DNA from: Deltaproteobacteria bacterium
Lineage (GTDB): Bacteria; Myxococcota; JACRCW01
DNA length: 64,000 nt
Assembly (NCBI GenBank): GCA_016218805.1
Contig: JACRCW010000008.1
Span: 1 to 64,000, forward strand
Reading direction: 5' to 3'
In this document: positions 42,267 to 51,353 of the stretch, one piece after another
Position numbering within the stretch: the first letter of the stretch is position 1
Layout: the number at the start of each line of letters is the position of its first letter
Made by a program: the position numbers and the translations under genes
The notes under the pieces: generated by a model
Databases searched by the model: none
The model's input: only the letters and a program-made list of their open reading frames with translations
What the model was told of the DNA's origin: nothing

Positions 42267-45200
42267 ATGAGAGACAACCGCGTTTCCTTGCTCCTGGCCA
42301 CGATGGCCGTGTCGGCGATCCTTGCCGGATGCCCGACCCCCGAGGGCGGGCCGTTCTGTACGCGGGGCACCAAGGACTGCGCCTGCGCGGCCGGAGACGT
42401 CCCCTGCCAGGGTGACCTGTTCTGCGCCGCGGGCCTGTGCCGCGAGCCGCTGTGCGAGCCGGGGTCACTGGACTGCGCGTGCCACGGCAACTCCACGTGC
42501 AACCAGGACTCCGACGGGACCTGGCTGGTGTGCGACAGCGGGCTGTGCCGCCGCGCGTCCTGCCCGCAGGGTGCCCTGGGTTGCGGCTGCTTTGCGGGGG
42601 CCACGTGCAATGAGGGCCTGTTCTGCTCCTCCGAGGGCGGGCCGGCCCGGTGCGTGAGCGCGGCGTGCGCCGTGGGTGACCAGGGCTGCGGCTGCAAGCC
42701 GGACCGCACCTGCAACGGTGACCTGCTGTGCAACGGGCAGGTGTGTGAACAGGCCACGTGCACAGCGGGGACGGACGCGTGTGCGTGCCGCCCGGATTAT
42801 TCGTGTGACACCGGGTTGTCCTGCCAGGCGGGGCTTTGCGCGCCCACCACGTGCACCACCGGGACGCAGGGCTGCGGCTGTCTGGCGGACAACACGTGCA
42901 CGGGGACCGGCCTGGTGTGCAGCGCCGGCGGTATCTGCCAGCCCGCGGGTTGCACGGCCGGTGATGAGAACTGCGAGTGCCTGGCCGGCGGGAGCTGCTC
43001 CACCACGCCCGACGGAGCGCAGTTGGAATGCGTGTCCGGCACCTGCCAGCGTCCCGCGTGCACCCAGGGAACGGATGGTTGCGGCTGCCGCACCGGCGGC
43101 GCGTGTGACGCCAACCTGGCGTGCGTGCTGGGCGTGTGCCGCTCCGCCTCACTGCCCATTGAGGACCTGGTCCCGCCCGCCACACCCAAGTGCTACACGC
43201 CGTGCCGCTCCGGCATGACGGACGGGACCGGCACCTACCGCGTCTGCACGTCTGAAGGGCTCATGGAAGGTTGCCTGGAGGGTCAGCAGTGCACGGGCGG
43301 GTCGTGCGTGCCTGCGGGCGGTTCACCGCGCACCTGCCAGACGGACCTGCAGTGCCCGGACTTCCAGACCTGCATTGCGGGCAATTGCTACTCCAACTGC
43401 AACTACGACTCCGACTGCAGCGGCGACCACAAGTGCTACCGCCGCGTGTGCCGCACGCCGTGTGATTCGGGCACCGCGGACCGGCTGGACACCTGCGGGG
43501 CGGACCGGCACTGCTCCATGGTGGACGGCGTGCACGGCTATTGCGTGAGCACGCCCGCGCCCACCGGGGACGCCGCGCGCACGGCGGAGGGCACGCTGGT
43601 GGCCAAGCCCGCCGCGCTGGCGTTCTCCAACACCTCCACCACCGCAACCTTCACGGTGATGAATCCGTCATCACGGCTGGTGACCGTCACGCTGCGCAAG
43701 GTGGAGCACGGCGAATACACGGCCAACGGGCGCTCCGTGATCACCACCAACCCGCTGCACTGGGTGACCATGGGCGCGGGCACGCCCACGCAGGTGCAGA
43801 GCCTGAATGTGAACGTGGAACCGGGCGGGTCGGTGGACATCACCGTGGCCGGCACCGCCAACCCCGCGCTGTCCCGCTGGGACGGCGTGCTGGAGGTGAC
43901 CGCGGACCACCTGGGTCCGTCCCGCATCAACCTGGATTACGCCAGCCGTCCGGACGGGCGGTGGAGCGGCAAGGCGTACTTCTTTGCGGCGTTTGCGGAC
44001 GGCGCGCGGGACAACGGCACGCTGGCGGTGGATGAGTGGATGCGGGAGCGCAACAACACCGCCCGCCTGGACGCCGTGGGCAACGCGTTCCTGCAGCGCT
44101 GGGACGCCTTCAAGCGCGGCGTGCTCAGCTATGACGAATTCCAGGCGGTGCTGACCGCCACCCAGACGGCCTCCTGGAAGTTCTCCAACGTGATGCAGCA
44201 GTGCCGCACGCAGCCCAACTCGCGGCGGGCCTGCTACCTGTACCGGTCCGGGGCCGGCGTCATTGAGTATTCGTCCGACGTGAATGACTACGCCATCCCC
44301 ACGGGCGTGAGCGAGCTGCCCGTGTCCATGAACCTGCGGTCCCCCGACCCGGTCAACCAGCCCACGCTGATGAACGGCCGCATTGTCACCGACGAGTCCA
44401 TGCAATACGCGGGTGACCCCGCCGTGTCGCTGGCGTTTGTCAACGCGCCCACCCAGTGCACCACCACTGCGGGCGGGACGTGCCTGGTGCCCATCCAGTC
44501 GTTCGCGGCCACCATTGCGGTTGGCGGGCGGTACCTGACCACGGATATTGACTCAGACTGCTCACAGGCGGCGCCGGGGACGTTTGAGCTGACGCGCACG
44601 CCGTGGCTGGTGCCGGGCTTCCTGGAGGGCACCACGCTGGAGGAGTCCACCGGGCTGCGCTACCGCTGGGAGTGCCGGGACAAGCTGCTGCCGTACGGGA
44701 CGGACCAGGGGCCGCTCAACCGCAGCTTTGCGCAGTCCAACCCGGTGCCGGACGGCCGCAGCCGCATGCGCACGCTGGAGCTGCTGGACGGCGCGCTCAT
44801 CCAGGGTGATTCGCTGTTTGTCATCTTCCGCGAGAAGTTTGACAGCTTCCTGGGCGGCAGCGACGGGACCATCAACGCGTACGGCTACATGGTGCTGTCC
44901 CGCGCGGCCGCGGACCTGCCGGTGGACGCGTATGCGGGCTCCACGCCCACGGACACGCGCACCGTGCCGGACGTGCTCAACGTCTCCTGCAGTGACGAAC
45001 TGTTGCACGGCGACACGCGCCCCGGCCGCGTCCACCCGGGCATCCTGCTGCCGGCGGAGGCGCTGTCTCCGGCCAACGCCCTGACGGTGGCCACGGCGAT
45101 CATCCTGGGGCAGACGCCGGCGGGCGCCTCCGCGCAGCTCATTGACGCGGGGAGCACGGAGAAGGTGCATTACTATTGCGAGGACACCGGGCTGTTTGAC

Positions 45201-48197
45201 GGTGGCGAGCGGGACAACGCGGCGGCGGGGTTCCAGAAGGTTGCCTGTCCCATTGGGAGCCGCGTCACATATTTCACGCTGCAGGCCATCACGGACCTCA
45301 GCGGCGAGGCGTGTCAGAAGGACGGTACCTGCCAGGAGACGCTGAACCGCTGGCGGTCCAACCAGACCCACGGGATCCGCGTGGAGCCGGTGTGGCGCTG
45401 CGCCAACAGCAATGAGGTCTACTGCGACACCGACCGTATGAACCCGCGCAACGGCAAGGTGTTCTATGCCGCCGGCGAGAACGAGGCGGTGTTTGTCCCC
45501 ATCCGCGCGCAGATCAACGACGCGTTCCGCTACAAGACGCGGTTCCGCAACCGGACCACCGGACAGAACGTGGGCTTTGCGCCGGCGACGTGCGTGCCCA
45601 ACTCCAACGCGATTCCGTACTGCTATGACCCGCCGGCCATTGAGGACATCCGGGCCCGCGTGGACTGCGCCATCCACCTGTATTCCACGCCGGCATTGTC
45701 CGCGGCGCTGGACGCCGCCACGCGCGGCATGCTGCTCAACTATCTGGACGAGAACTTCTCGTTCACCACCACCATGGTGGACGGGCGGCCCATCACGCAT
45801 GACGGCTTTGAGCGCCTGTTTGCCGAGCTGCTGATCATGCAGGGCGACGAAGCCTACACGCGCGCGTTCATGTCCCGCTTTGACCTGGCGGGATCGCAGC
45901 TGGTGGGGTTTGAGGGGTCACGGTTTGAGCCGGACGGTATCAACCTGTCCGGCGCCGCGGGGTTTGAGATGTACAATCTCTACCTCGCCACGCAGTACTA
46001 CCAGACCGCGCTGGACCGCTTCTACCGCCTGGGCACGGAACTGGTGGCGTTGCTGGAGCAGCTGGGCAGTGCGTCCGGCCTGAAGATTGTGGACGCGTAC
46101 TTTGGGCGGCTCATCCGCGCGTCCACGCAGAAGTCCCGCGCGTGGAGCGAAGTGGCGCGACACTACCAGAACTTCAACCAGCCGGAGCTGGCCCGCAACG
46201 TCGTGCGGCGCGCGTACACGGCCACGTACCTGGAGTCCGTCATCCTGTCCCGCATGATGCTGCGGGTCATTGCGTTTGCGGACCCGGCGGACCGCGACCA
46301 GATTGTCCGCACCGCTGAGCTGGCGCAGCTGAGCTACCGCGCGGCGCTGCTGGACATGCGGGACGTGTTCAAGGGCATCACGGACGACGTGAACTTCTTT
46401 GGGATGGCGCCGGATTTCATCCCGTTCCCGGCGCTGGACACCGGTGACACCAACGCGTTCCGCAAGATGTACACGGCGGCGCAGCTGAAGATGCAGACCG
46501 CCGCGGAGAAGGAGGGCCAGGCGCTGCAGTCCAACCGGTCCTTTGAGACGGACGCGGCCGCGTTCCAGAGCGAGCTGACGCGCGTGCGCAACAACTACGA
46601 GAACCAGCTGGCGGACATCTGCGGGACGTTCCAGGCGGCGGACGGCGTGGTCTACCCGGCCATCCCCAAGTACGCGTTCCTGTCCGAGCCCACGCGCCTG
46701 ATGGGCGACCCGTGCGGCCTGGTAGGGAACGGCAAGCTCCACGAGGGCATGGCCAACCTGGAGATCCAGGGGCTCAACTTTGACAGCGTGCAGACCTCGC
46801 ACCGGTCATTGCTGGCCGAGGTGGAGATTGAGCGGCAGCGCGTGAACGCGCAGTGCGGGCTGACCATGACCCTGGCGGACTACGACTACGAAGTGGCGGG
46901 GCGTGTGGGTGACATGCAGGACGCCATCACCACCAGCCGCAACGTGATCTCCACCGCGCAGCGGCTGGCCAGCAAGGCGGCCACGGTGGCCGGCCTGACC
47001 AAGTGCAGCATCATTGCCGGCGTGGCGGTTGGAGGGGACTGCGTGACGGCGGGGGTGGCGGCCGTGGCGTTTGGCGTGGTGGCCGTGGCGGCCGAGGCGG
47101 CGGCCACCGTCAATGAGTTCATCATCCAGGCCAAGGAAAACGAGATTGCCGAGATCCAGCGCGGCGCGGCGCGGTGGCGCACGGCGCAGCAGTGCCAGGT
47201 GGCACTGGTGGATTCCGACGCGCGCGTGAAGACGATGTTGCTGCGCATGGAGGAGATCAACCTGGAGGCGCTGCGCGCCAACTACCAGACGCGCCTGGCC
47301 ATCTCCGGCATCCAGGCCCTCCGGCACCAGGCCACGCGGCTCATTGCGGAGCAGGAGGAGACCGAGCAGCTGACCATCAACGTGGAGGCCGCGCGCAACG
47401 ACCCCAACGTCCGCATCTACAAGAACGACGCGATTCTCACCGCGGACCGCACGTTCGACGCCGCCATCCGCGACGCGTACAAGGCGACGAAGGTCTACGA
47501 GTACTACACGTCCCAGAGCTACGCGCGCCTCAACAACCTGTTCCTGGTGCGCATGGTGGCCAACGGGGACATCAGCCTGGAGCAGTACATGGCGGAGCTG
47601 TCGGACGCGTTCACGGCGTTTGAGGAGCAGTTTGGCGTGCCGGACGTCCGGGTGCAGGTGTTGTCCCTGCGTGATGACGTGCTGGCCATCCCGCGGCTGG
47701 ACAGTACCGGGCGGGCGCTCAGCCAGTCTGAGCGCATTGCGCAGCTGCGCGCGCGCCTGACGGACGTCAAGCTGCTGGACGCCAAGGGCTACCTGTCCAT
47801 CCCGTTTGCCACCCAGGTGGAGACGCTGTCCCCGCTCACCCGCAACCACAAGCTGCACTACGTGGAGTCTGAACTCATTGGCTCCGACGTAGGTGACAAC
47901 GTGGGCCGCGTGTACCTGCGCCAGAAGGGGACGGGCATGGTGCGCCCGGTGGAAGGCAGTTCCCTGTACTACGCGTTCCCGGAGCGCACGGCGGTCCTCA
48001 ACCCGCTGTTCAATGGGCAGCGGGTGTTTGGCGGGGAGGTGTACCGCAGCAACCGCCTGCGGGACCGCCCGTTGGTCAACACCGCCTGGGAGTTGGTGCT
48101 CAACCAGAAGGACGAGCAGGCCAACCAGGACATCAACCTGCAGTCACTGACTGACATTCGGCTGTACCTCTACTACACCGACTTCACCGAGTTGTGA
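42267..48197 (+). CDS. Giant Cys-rich lipoprotein, TcA-like C-terminal region (cassette B)
   Basis: 1976 aa, start at 42267 with GGAGG 8 nt upstream; canonical lipobox ILAGC, Cys22. Eight GCxC disulfide modules follow (KDCAC, LDCAC, LGCGC, QGCGC, DACAC, QGCGC, ENCEC, DGCGC), two more than in the cassette A paralogue, and then the Dickkopf-like block and the ASH-like beta domain. The helical body contains NAFLQRWDAFKRGVL and SYDEFQAVLTATQTASWKFS. Coiled coils flank a hydrophobic hairpin at about 1574-1621 (GVAAVAFGVVAVAAEAAA). The end, IPFATQVETLSPLTRNHKLH to INLQSLTDIRLYLYYTDFTE, resembles the TcB-docking domain of TcA. Normal TcA is longer, lacks a lipobox and has no Cys-rich stalk, so this is at best a distant, membrane-tethered relative. 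Next gene starts 14 bp downstream. Confidence 0.72.
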   Translation: MRDNRVSLLLATMAVSAILAGCPTPEGGPFCTRGTKDCACAAGDVPCQGDLFCAAGLCREPLCEPGSLDCACHGNSTCNQDSDGTWLVCDSGLCRRASCPQGALGCGCFAGATCNEGLFCSSEGGPARCVSAACAVGDQGCGCKPDRTCNGDLLCNGQVCEQATCTAGTDACACRPDYSCDTGLSCQAGLCAPTTCTTGTQGCGCLADNTCTGTGLVCSAGGICQPAGCTAGDENCECLAGGSCSTTPDGAQLECVSGTCQRPACTQGTDGCGCRTGGACDANLACVLGVCRSASLPIEDLVPPATPKCYTPCRSGMTDGTGTYRVCTSEGLMEGCLEGQQCTGGSCVPAGGSPRTCQTDLQCPDFQTCIAGNCYSNCNYDSDCSGDHKCYRRVCRTPCDSGTADRLDTCGADRHCSMVDGVHGYCVSTPAPTGDAARTAEGTLVAKPAALAFSNTSTTATFTVMNPSSRLVTVTLRKVEHGEYTANGRSVITTNPLHWVTMGAGTPTQVQSLNVNVEPGGSVDITVAGTANPALSRWDGVLEVTADHLGPSRINLDYASRPDGRWSGKAYFFAAFADGARDNGTLAVDEWMRERNNTARLDAVGNAFLQRWDAFKRGVLSYDEFQAVLTATQTASWKFSNVMQQCRTQPNSRRACYLYRSGAGVIEYSSDVNDYAIPTGVSELPVSMNLRSPDPVNQPTLMNGRIVTDESMQYAGDPAVSLAFVNAPTQCTTTAGGTCLVPIQSFAATIAVGGRYLTTDIDSDCSQAAPGTFELTRTPWLVPGFLEGTTLEESTGLRYRWECRDKLLPYGTDQGPLNRSFAQSNPVPDGRSRMRTLELLDGALIQGDSLFVIFREKFDSFLGGSDGTINAYGYMVLSRAAADLPVDAYAGSTPTDTRTVPDVLNVSCSDELLHGDTRPGRVHPGILLPAEALSPANALTVATAIILGQTPAGASAQLIDAGSTEKVHYYCEDTGLFDGGERDNAAAGFQKVACPIGSRVTYFTLQAITDLSGEACQKDGTCQETLNRWRSNQTHGIRVEPVWRCANSNEVYCDTDRMNPRNGKVFYAAGENEAVFVPIRAQINDAFRYKTRFRNRTTGQNVGFAPATCVPNSNAIPYCYDPPAIEDIRARVDCAIHLYSTPALSAALDAATRGMLLNYLDENFSFTTTMVDGRPITHDGFERLFAELLIMQGDEAYTRAFMSRFDLAGSQLVGFEGSRFEPDGINLSGAAGFEMYNLYLATQYYQTALDRFYRLGTELVALLEQLGSASGLKIVDAYFGRLIRASTQKSRAWSEVARHYQNFNQPELARNVVRRAYTATYLESVILSRMMLRVIAFADPADRDQIVRTAELAQLSYRAALLDMRDVFKGITDDVNFFGMAPDFIPFPALDTGDTNAFRKMYTAAQLKMQTAAEKEGQALQSNRSFETDAAAFQSELTRVRNNYENQLADICGTFQAADGVVYPAIPKYAFLSEPTRLMGDPCGLVGNGKLHEGMANLEIQGLNFDSVQTSHRSLLAEVEIERQRVNAQCGLTMTLADYDYEVAGRVGDMQDAITTSRNVISTAQRLASKAATVAGLTKCSIIAGVAVGGDCVTAGVAAVAFGVVAVAAEAAATVNEFIIQAKENEIAEIQRGAARWRTAQQCQVALVDSDARVKTMLLRMEEINLEALRANYQTRLAISGIQALRHQATRLIAEQEETEQLTINVEAARNDPNVRIYKNDAILTADRTFDAAIRDAYKATKVYEYYTSQSYARLNNLFLVRMVANGDISLEQYMAELSDAFTAFEEQFGVPDVRVQVLSLRDDVLAIPRLDSTGRALSQSERIAQLRARLTDVKLLDAKGYLSIPFATQVETLSPLTRNHKLHYVESELIGSDVGDNVGRVYLRQKGTGMVRPVEGSSLYYAFPERTAVLNPLFNGQRVFGGEVYRSNRLRDRPLVNTAWELVLNQKDEQANQDINLQSLTDIRLYLYYTDFTEL

Positions 48198-48211
48198 TCG
48201 GAGGAGCGAAG

Positions 48212-50329
48212 ATGCGCTTGATTCGCGTTGCGGTGGTGTTCGCTGTGGGAACGTTGGGGCTGGCCGGCTGCCCAACGGACAAACCGACCGATGACGACGA
48301 CACGTCCGGCAGCAGCAGCAGCGGCTCCGCGGTCAGCAGCAGCTCCAGCGGCGTGGCCTCGTCATCCAGCGGGGCGGCGTCGTCGTCGGGCGGGGCCTCG
48401 TCGGGCGGGGCCTCCAGCTCGTCCAGCAGCTCGTCCGCCGGCGGCAGTTCGTCGCGGCAGAGTTCGTCGGCTACGGCCAGCTCGTCCAGTTCGTCCAGCT
48501 CTTCCAGCACGGGCGGCGGATCCAGTTCCACGGGCACCTCCGGCGGGTCCTCCTCCGGGGTCACCTGTGCGTCCCTGGATTGCGCGGGGCTGCACCGGGC
48601 GTGCGTGGTCACCCCCACCCTCCAGTGTGGGGCCTGCGTCACGGGCTACACGGAAGCCACGCCGGGCGGCGCCTGCCGGCCCTACCTGACGTGTTCGGAT
48701 CTCAGCTGTGGCACCAGCACCTGCATCGCCGTCACCAATGGTGACGCGTACTGTGACAACGGCTGCGGCGCCACGCAGGCGCGCACCACCACGGGCCAGT
48801 GCGTGAACTGCAACTGCGACACCACGCAGGACCCCGGCCTGGCCGGCGGTCACTGGCCGGACGCATCGCCGTCCGAAGGCCGCTGCGTGTGCCAGACCAA
48901 GCCCGGCTACTTCTTCCACCGCCTGGGCGTGTCCTACCCGTGTGACGCGGACCATGACGGCTGGCTGCGCATTGCCGCCAAGGACTACATGGACAAGCCG
49001 GCCACGGACCCGGAGCGCAAGAGCGCGCGGTGCGGGGAGCTGGTGGGCTCGGACTACCAGGTGCGGACGATTGACCGCTTTGTGCTGGAGAACGAGGCCG
49101 CGCAGTCCCAGGTGATGACGGTGACGCCCACGGCGCTGTACGAGCCGGACCGCATTGACGACCCGGTGCTCCTGTCCCAGGCGCCCGCGCGGGACTTCCC
49201 GGCATACGGGACGGGCCGCAACCTCCGCCCGGAGGAGCTCAACCCGTTGACCAAGGCGTGCGTGGGCACGCTGGCGGACTTCAACCAGAACACCATTGCG
49301 GATGTGGCGGAGTGGCAGAACCCCATTGCCACCGACCTGTTCAGCCAGTTTGCGTACTTTGTGGAGCTGGACCGCGGCTGGTACGAGCCGCCGGGGACCG
49401 GCGAGACCTACGGCAGCTACCACATCCGTGAGAAGTCCCGGCAGCCCGGCAGCCAGGACGGCACCCGGCTGGCGCTGCAGGGCGCGGCCGCCGGCACCTA
49501 CTGGCGGGACTGCGCCCGGCGCGACGACACCACGTACGACCCCTCCAAGGTGGGGACGACGATGGACTTCTGCCGGGCGTCCACCGGCGGGGTGACCAGT
49601 TGCCAGGGGATGCGCCACCACAGCCAGTTCAAGTGCGCCCAGATTGTGGACACGCCGCCCCCGCCCACCGCGCCCGCCCCGCAGCAATGGACGGCGGCGC
49701 AGGTGCGCCAGACCCCGGGCGCGGGTGGCTACCCCAACACGTTCAACGCCTGCTCCGCGTCCGGCGCCAGCCCGGGACCTGTGGCGGGCACCACCAACCC
49801 GTCGGACCCGGCGCTGGATTGCACCCCGGACAACACGCTGACCACCGGCAAGGTCGGGTTCATCGTCGTCGGGTTTGACGTGTACAACTACCCGTCTGAA
49901 TACGTGCGTGGCTGTGTGGACGAGTGCAAGGAGACCATGGCCAGCTGCCCGGCCTGCCAGTTCACGCAGACGCAGGAGAGCTGCGCCGGCTGGGACGCGG
50001 ACCCGGTGCTCAACCGCAGCATGTGCGGTGAGGACAACGGCCAGCTGGGCTACGGCAAGCTGGTGTGCGGCTGCGGCCCCAACCTGGGCAACGTGGATTG
50101 TGACCTGGGCTGCCCGGCGTCAGACCTGCATTCCAACCGGACGTTGTCCGCCAACCTGGACAACGGCAGCGGGCGCGCAGGCTACTGGATGTGTGGCCAG
50201 TTCACTGCCACCAGCTACACCACGCCTGAACCGCAGCTGTCCGGTGGTGGATACGTGCTGCGCGGCAAGGTCCCCGTGGCCCCGGTGGAGCGCACGCCGC
50301 TGACCGGCGGTTCCTACACGCTGCGCTGA
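48212..50329 (+). CDS. Ser-rich, Cys-rich lipoprotein following cassette B
   Basis: 705 aa, GGAGGAG 5-6 nt before the ATG. Lipobox TLGLAGC, Cys20; Asp patch; then about 85 residues of nearly pure Ser/Gly/Ala. Residues about 115-230 are EGF-like Cys-rich modules (CASLDCAGLHRACVV, CGATQARTTTGQCVNCNC). The middle is an unrecognised globular domain with conserved-looking WYEPPGTGETYGSYH and HHSQFKC. A second Cys-rich block follows (CVDECKETMASCPACQF), and the end repeats LSGGGYVLRG / LTGGSYTLR. It starts 14 bp after the giant lipoprotein stop, so it belongs to cassette B. Cassette A has no counterpart. Likely surface-exposed with a flexible stalk; function unknown. Confidence 0.65.
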   Translation: MRLIRVAVVFAVGTLGLAGCPTDKPTDDDDTSGSSSSGSAVSSSSSGVASSSSGAASSSGGASSGGASSSSSSSSAGGSSSRQSSSATASSSSSSSSSSTGGGSSSTGTSGGSSSGVTCASLDCAGLHRACVVTPTLQCGACVTGYTEATPGGACRPYLTCSDLSCGTSTCIAVTNGDAYCDNGCGATQARTTTGQCVNCNCDTTQDPGLAGGHWPDASPSEGRCVCQTKPGYFFHRLGVSYPCDADHDGWLRIAAKDYMDKPATDPERKSARCGELVGSDYQVRTIDRFVLENEAAQSQVMTVTPTALYEPDRIDDPVLLSQAPARDFPAYGTGRNLRPEELNPLTKACVGTLADFNQNTIADVAEWQNPIATDLFSQFAYFVELDRGWYEPPGTGETYGSYHIREKSRQPGSQDGTRLALQGAAAGTYWRDCARRDDTTYDPSKVGTTMDFCRASTGGVTSCQGMRHHSQFKCAQIVDTPPPPTAPAPQQWTAAQVRQTPGAGGYPNTFNACSASGASPGPVAGTTNPSDPALDCTPDNTLTTGKVGFIVVGFDVYNYPSEYVRGCVDECKETMASCPACQFTQTQESCAGWDADPVLNRSMCGEDNGQLGYGKLVCGCGPNLGNVDCDLGCPASDLHSNRTLSANLDNGSGRAGYWMCGQFTATSYTTPEPQLSGGGYVLRGKVPVAPVERTPLTGGSYTLR

Positions 50330-50450
50330 ACCACAAGGCGCTGTGGCTGGCCCCTTCTGCCGCCACGCAGCCCAGGCTCCGTCAACACCGCCACGGTGTG
50401 GGATCCGGAAGGCGCCCCGCGCCTGCCGGGGCCCTGCGTGGGGACGCGCG

Positions 50451-51299
50451 CTACAGCAGGCAACAACGGATGTACGTGGTGTAGCGGTCCCGGAAGTTGC
50501 CGCCCTCCTGGTAGTGCTTGGTCCACACGCCCGCCACGTATTGGCCGTTGGCGCAGCCGGTGAACACGTGACCGTCCAGGTTGTCTGAGAAGTTCACCCC
50601 CGGCACGCTGACGGGCACGTCCACGCAGGCGCCGTGGCTGTTGGCCGAAGCGGAGATGTCCCCGCGGGCCACCAGGTCACCGGTGTTGACGGAGGCGTTG
50701 GCGTACAGGTCATTGGCCGCCACACCGCCGTAGTAGCCCGCTCCGGTGGCGTCATAGAGGCGCAGCCAGGTGTCACCGGTATCCGCCAGGCGCCACTTGT
50801 TGGCGATGGCGGCGGCGGACGTGTTGACGTTGCCCGCCACGGTGGCGTCACCGTCCACGCGGAAGTCCTGCCCCGGTGCGCCGCGCCGCGCGTACGGCGC
50901 GCTCCCCAGCAACTGCCGTCCACCCAGCGGCTGCCCGTCAACGGTCACTTGCAGCCAGCGGCTCCCTGCCAGCGCCACATCCTGCATGTCACCCAACTCA
51001 CCCAGATTGACGCTGAAGCTGCCCGCGGACACCGGGACCGCCGAGTGCACCTCGGGGCCCCACACCAACGTGCCACCGGAGGGGGAATCGTACAGTTCAA
51101 AGGCCAGTGCCGTGGGCGTGTTCACAGGCGCCCCGTCCCGCTCCAGGAATCCCTGGTACGGCAGCGTGGCGCTGCGCACCGCCGCATCGGACGTGGGCGT
51201 CCGGGCGTATGCCGCCACGCCAAACACCAGCCCCGCCAGGCCGCTGGCCAGTGCCAGGTTGTTCTTGAGCCGAATCACCACGTTGCTGTTGCGTCTCAT
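50451..51299 (-). CDS. Secreted LPYQGFLE-domain fibre-like protein
   Basis: 282 aa, GGAGGG 5 nt before the ATG. Signal/anchor helix (about residues 12-32, LALASGLAGLVFGVAAYA) and then TLPYQGFLERDGAPVNTPTA, the beta domain also found in the proteins at 19191 and 20382. QQLLGSAPYARRGAPGQD-type linker (here RQLLGSAPYARRGAPGQDFR) precedes a shaft-like region (DATVAGNVNTSAAAIANKWR) and a tip domain ending in YTTYIRCCLL with paired cysteines. Probably an extracellular trimeric fibre. It is the last gene of a minus-strand run that starts with the kinase at 55702 and it converges on cassette B. Confidence 0.65.
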   Translation of the reverse strand: MRRNSNVVIRLKNNLALASGLAGLVFGVAAYARTPTSDAAVRSATLPYQGFLERDGAPVNTPTALAFELYDSPSGGTLVWGPEVHSAVPVSAGSFSVNLGELGDMQDVALAGSRWLQVTVDGQPLGGRQLLGSAPYARRGAPGQDFRVDGDATVAGNVNTSAAAIANKWRLADTGDTWLRLYDATGAGYYGGVAANDLYANASVNTGDLVARGDISASANSHGACVDVPVSVPGVNFSDNLDGHVFTGCANGQYVAGVWTKHYQEGGNFRDRYTTYIRCCLL

Positions 51300-51353
51300 G
51301 GTGCCCTCCGTCCCCGCCGCTGCGAAGGACGATTGTCGACGGGTGCTGGGCGG

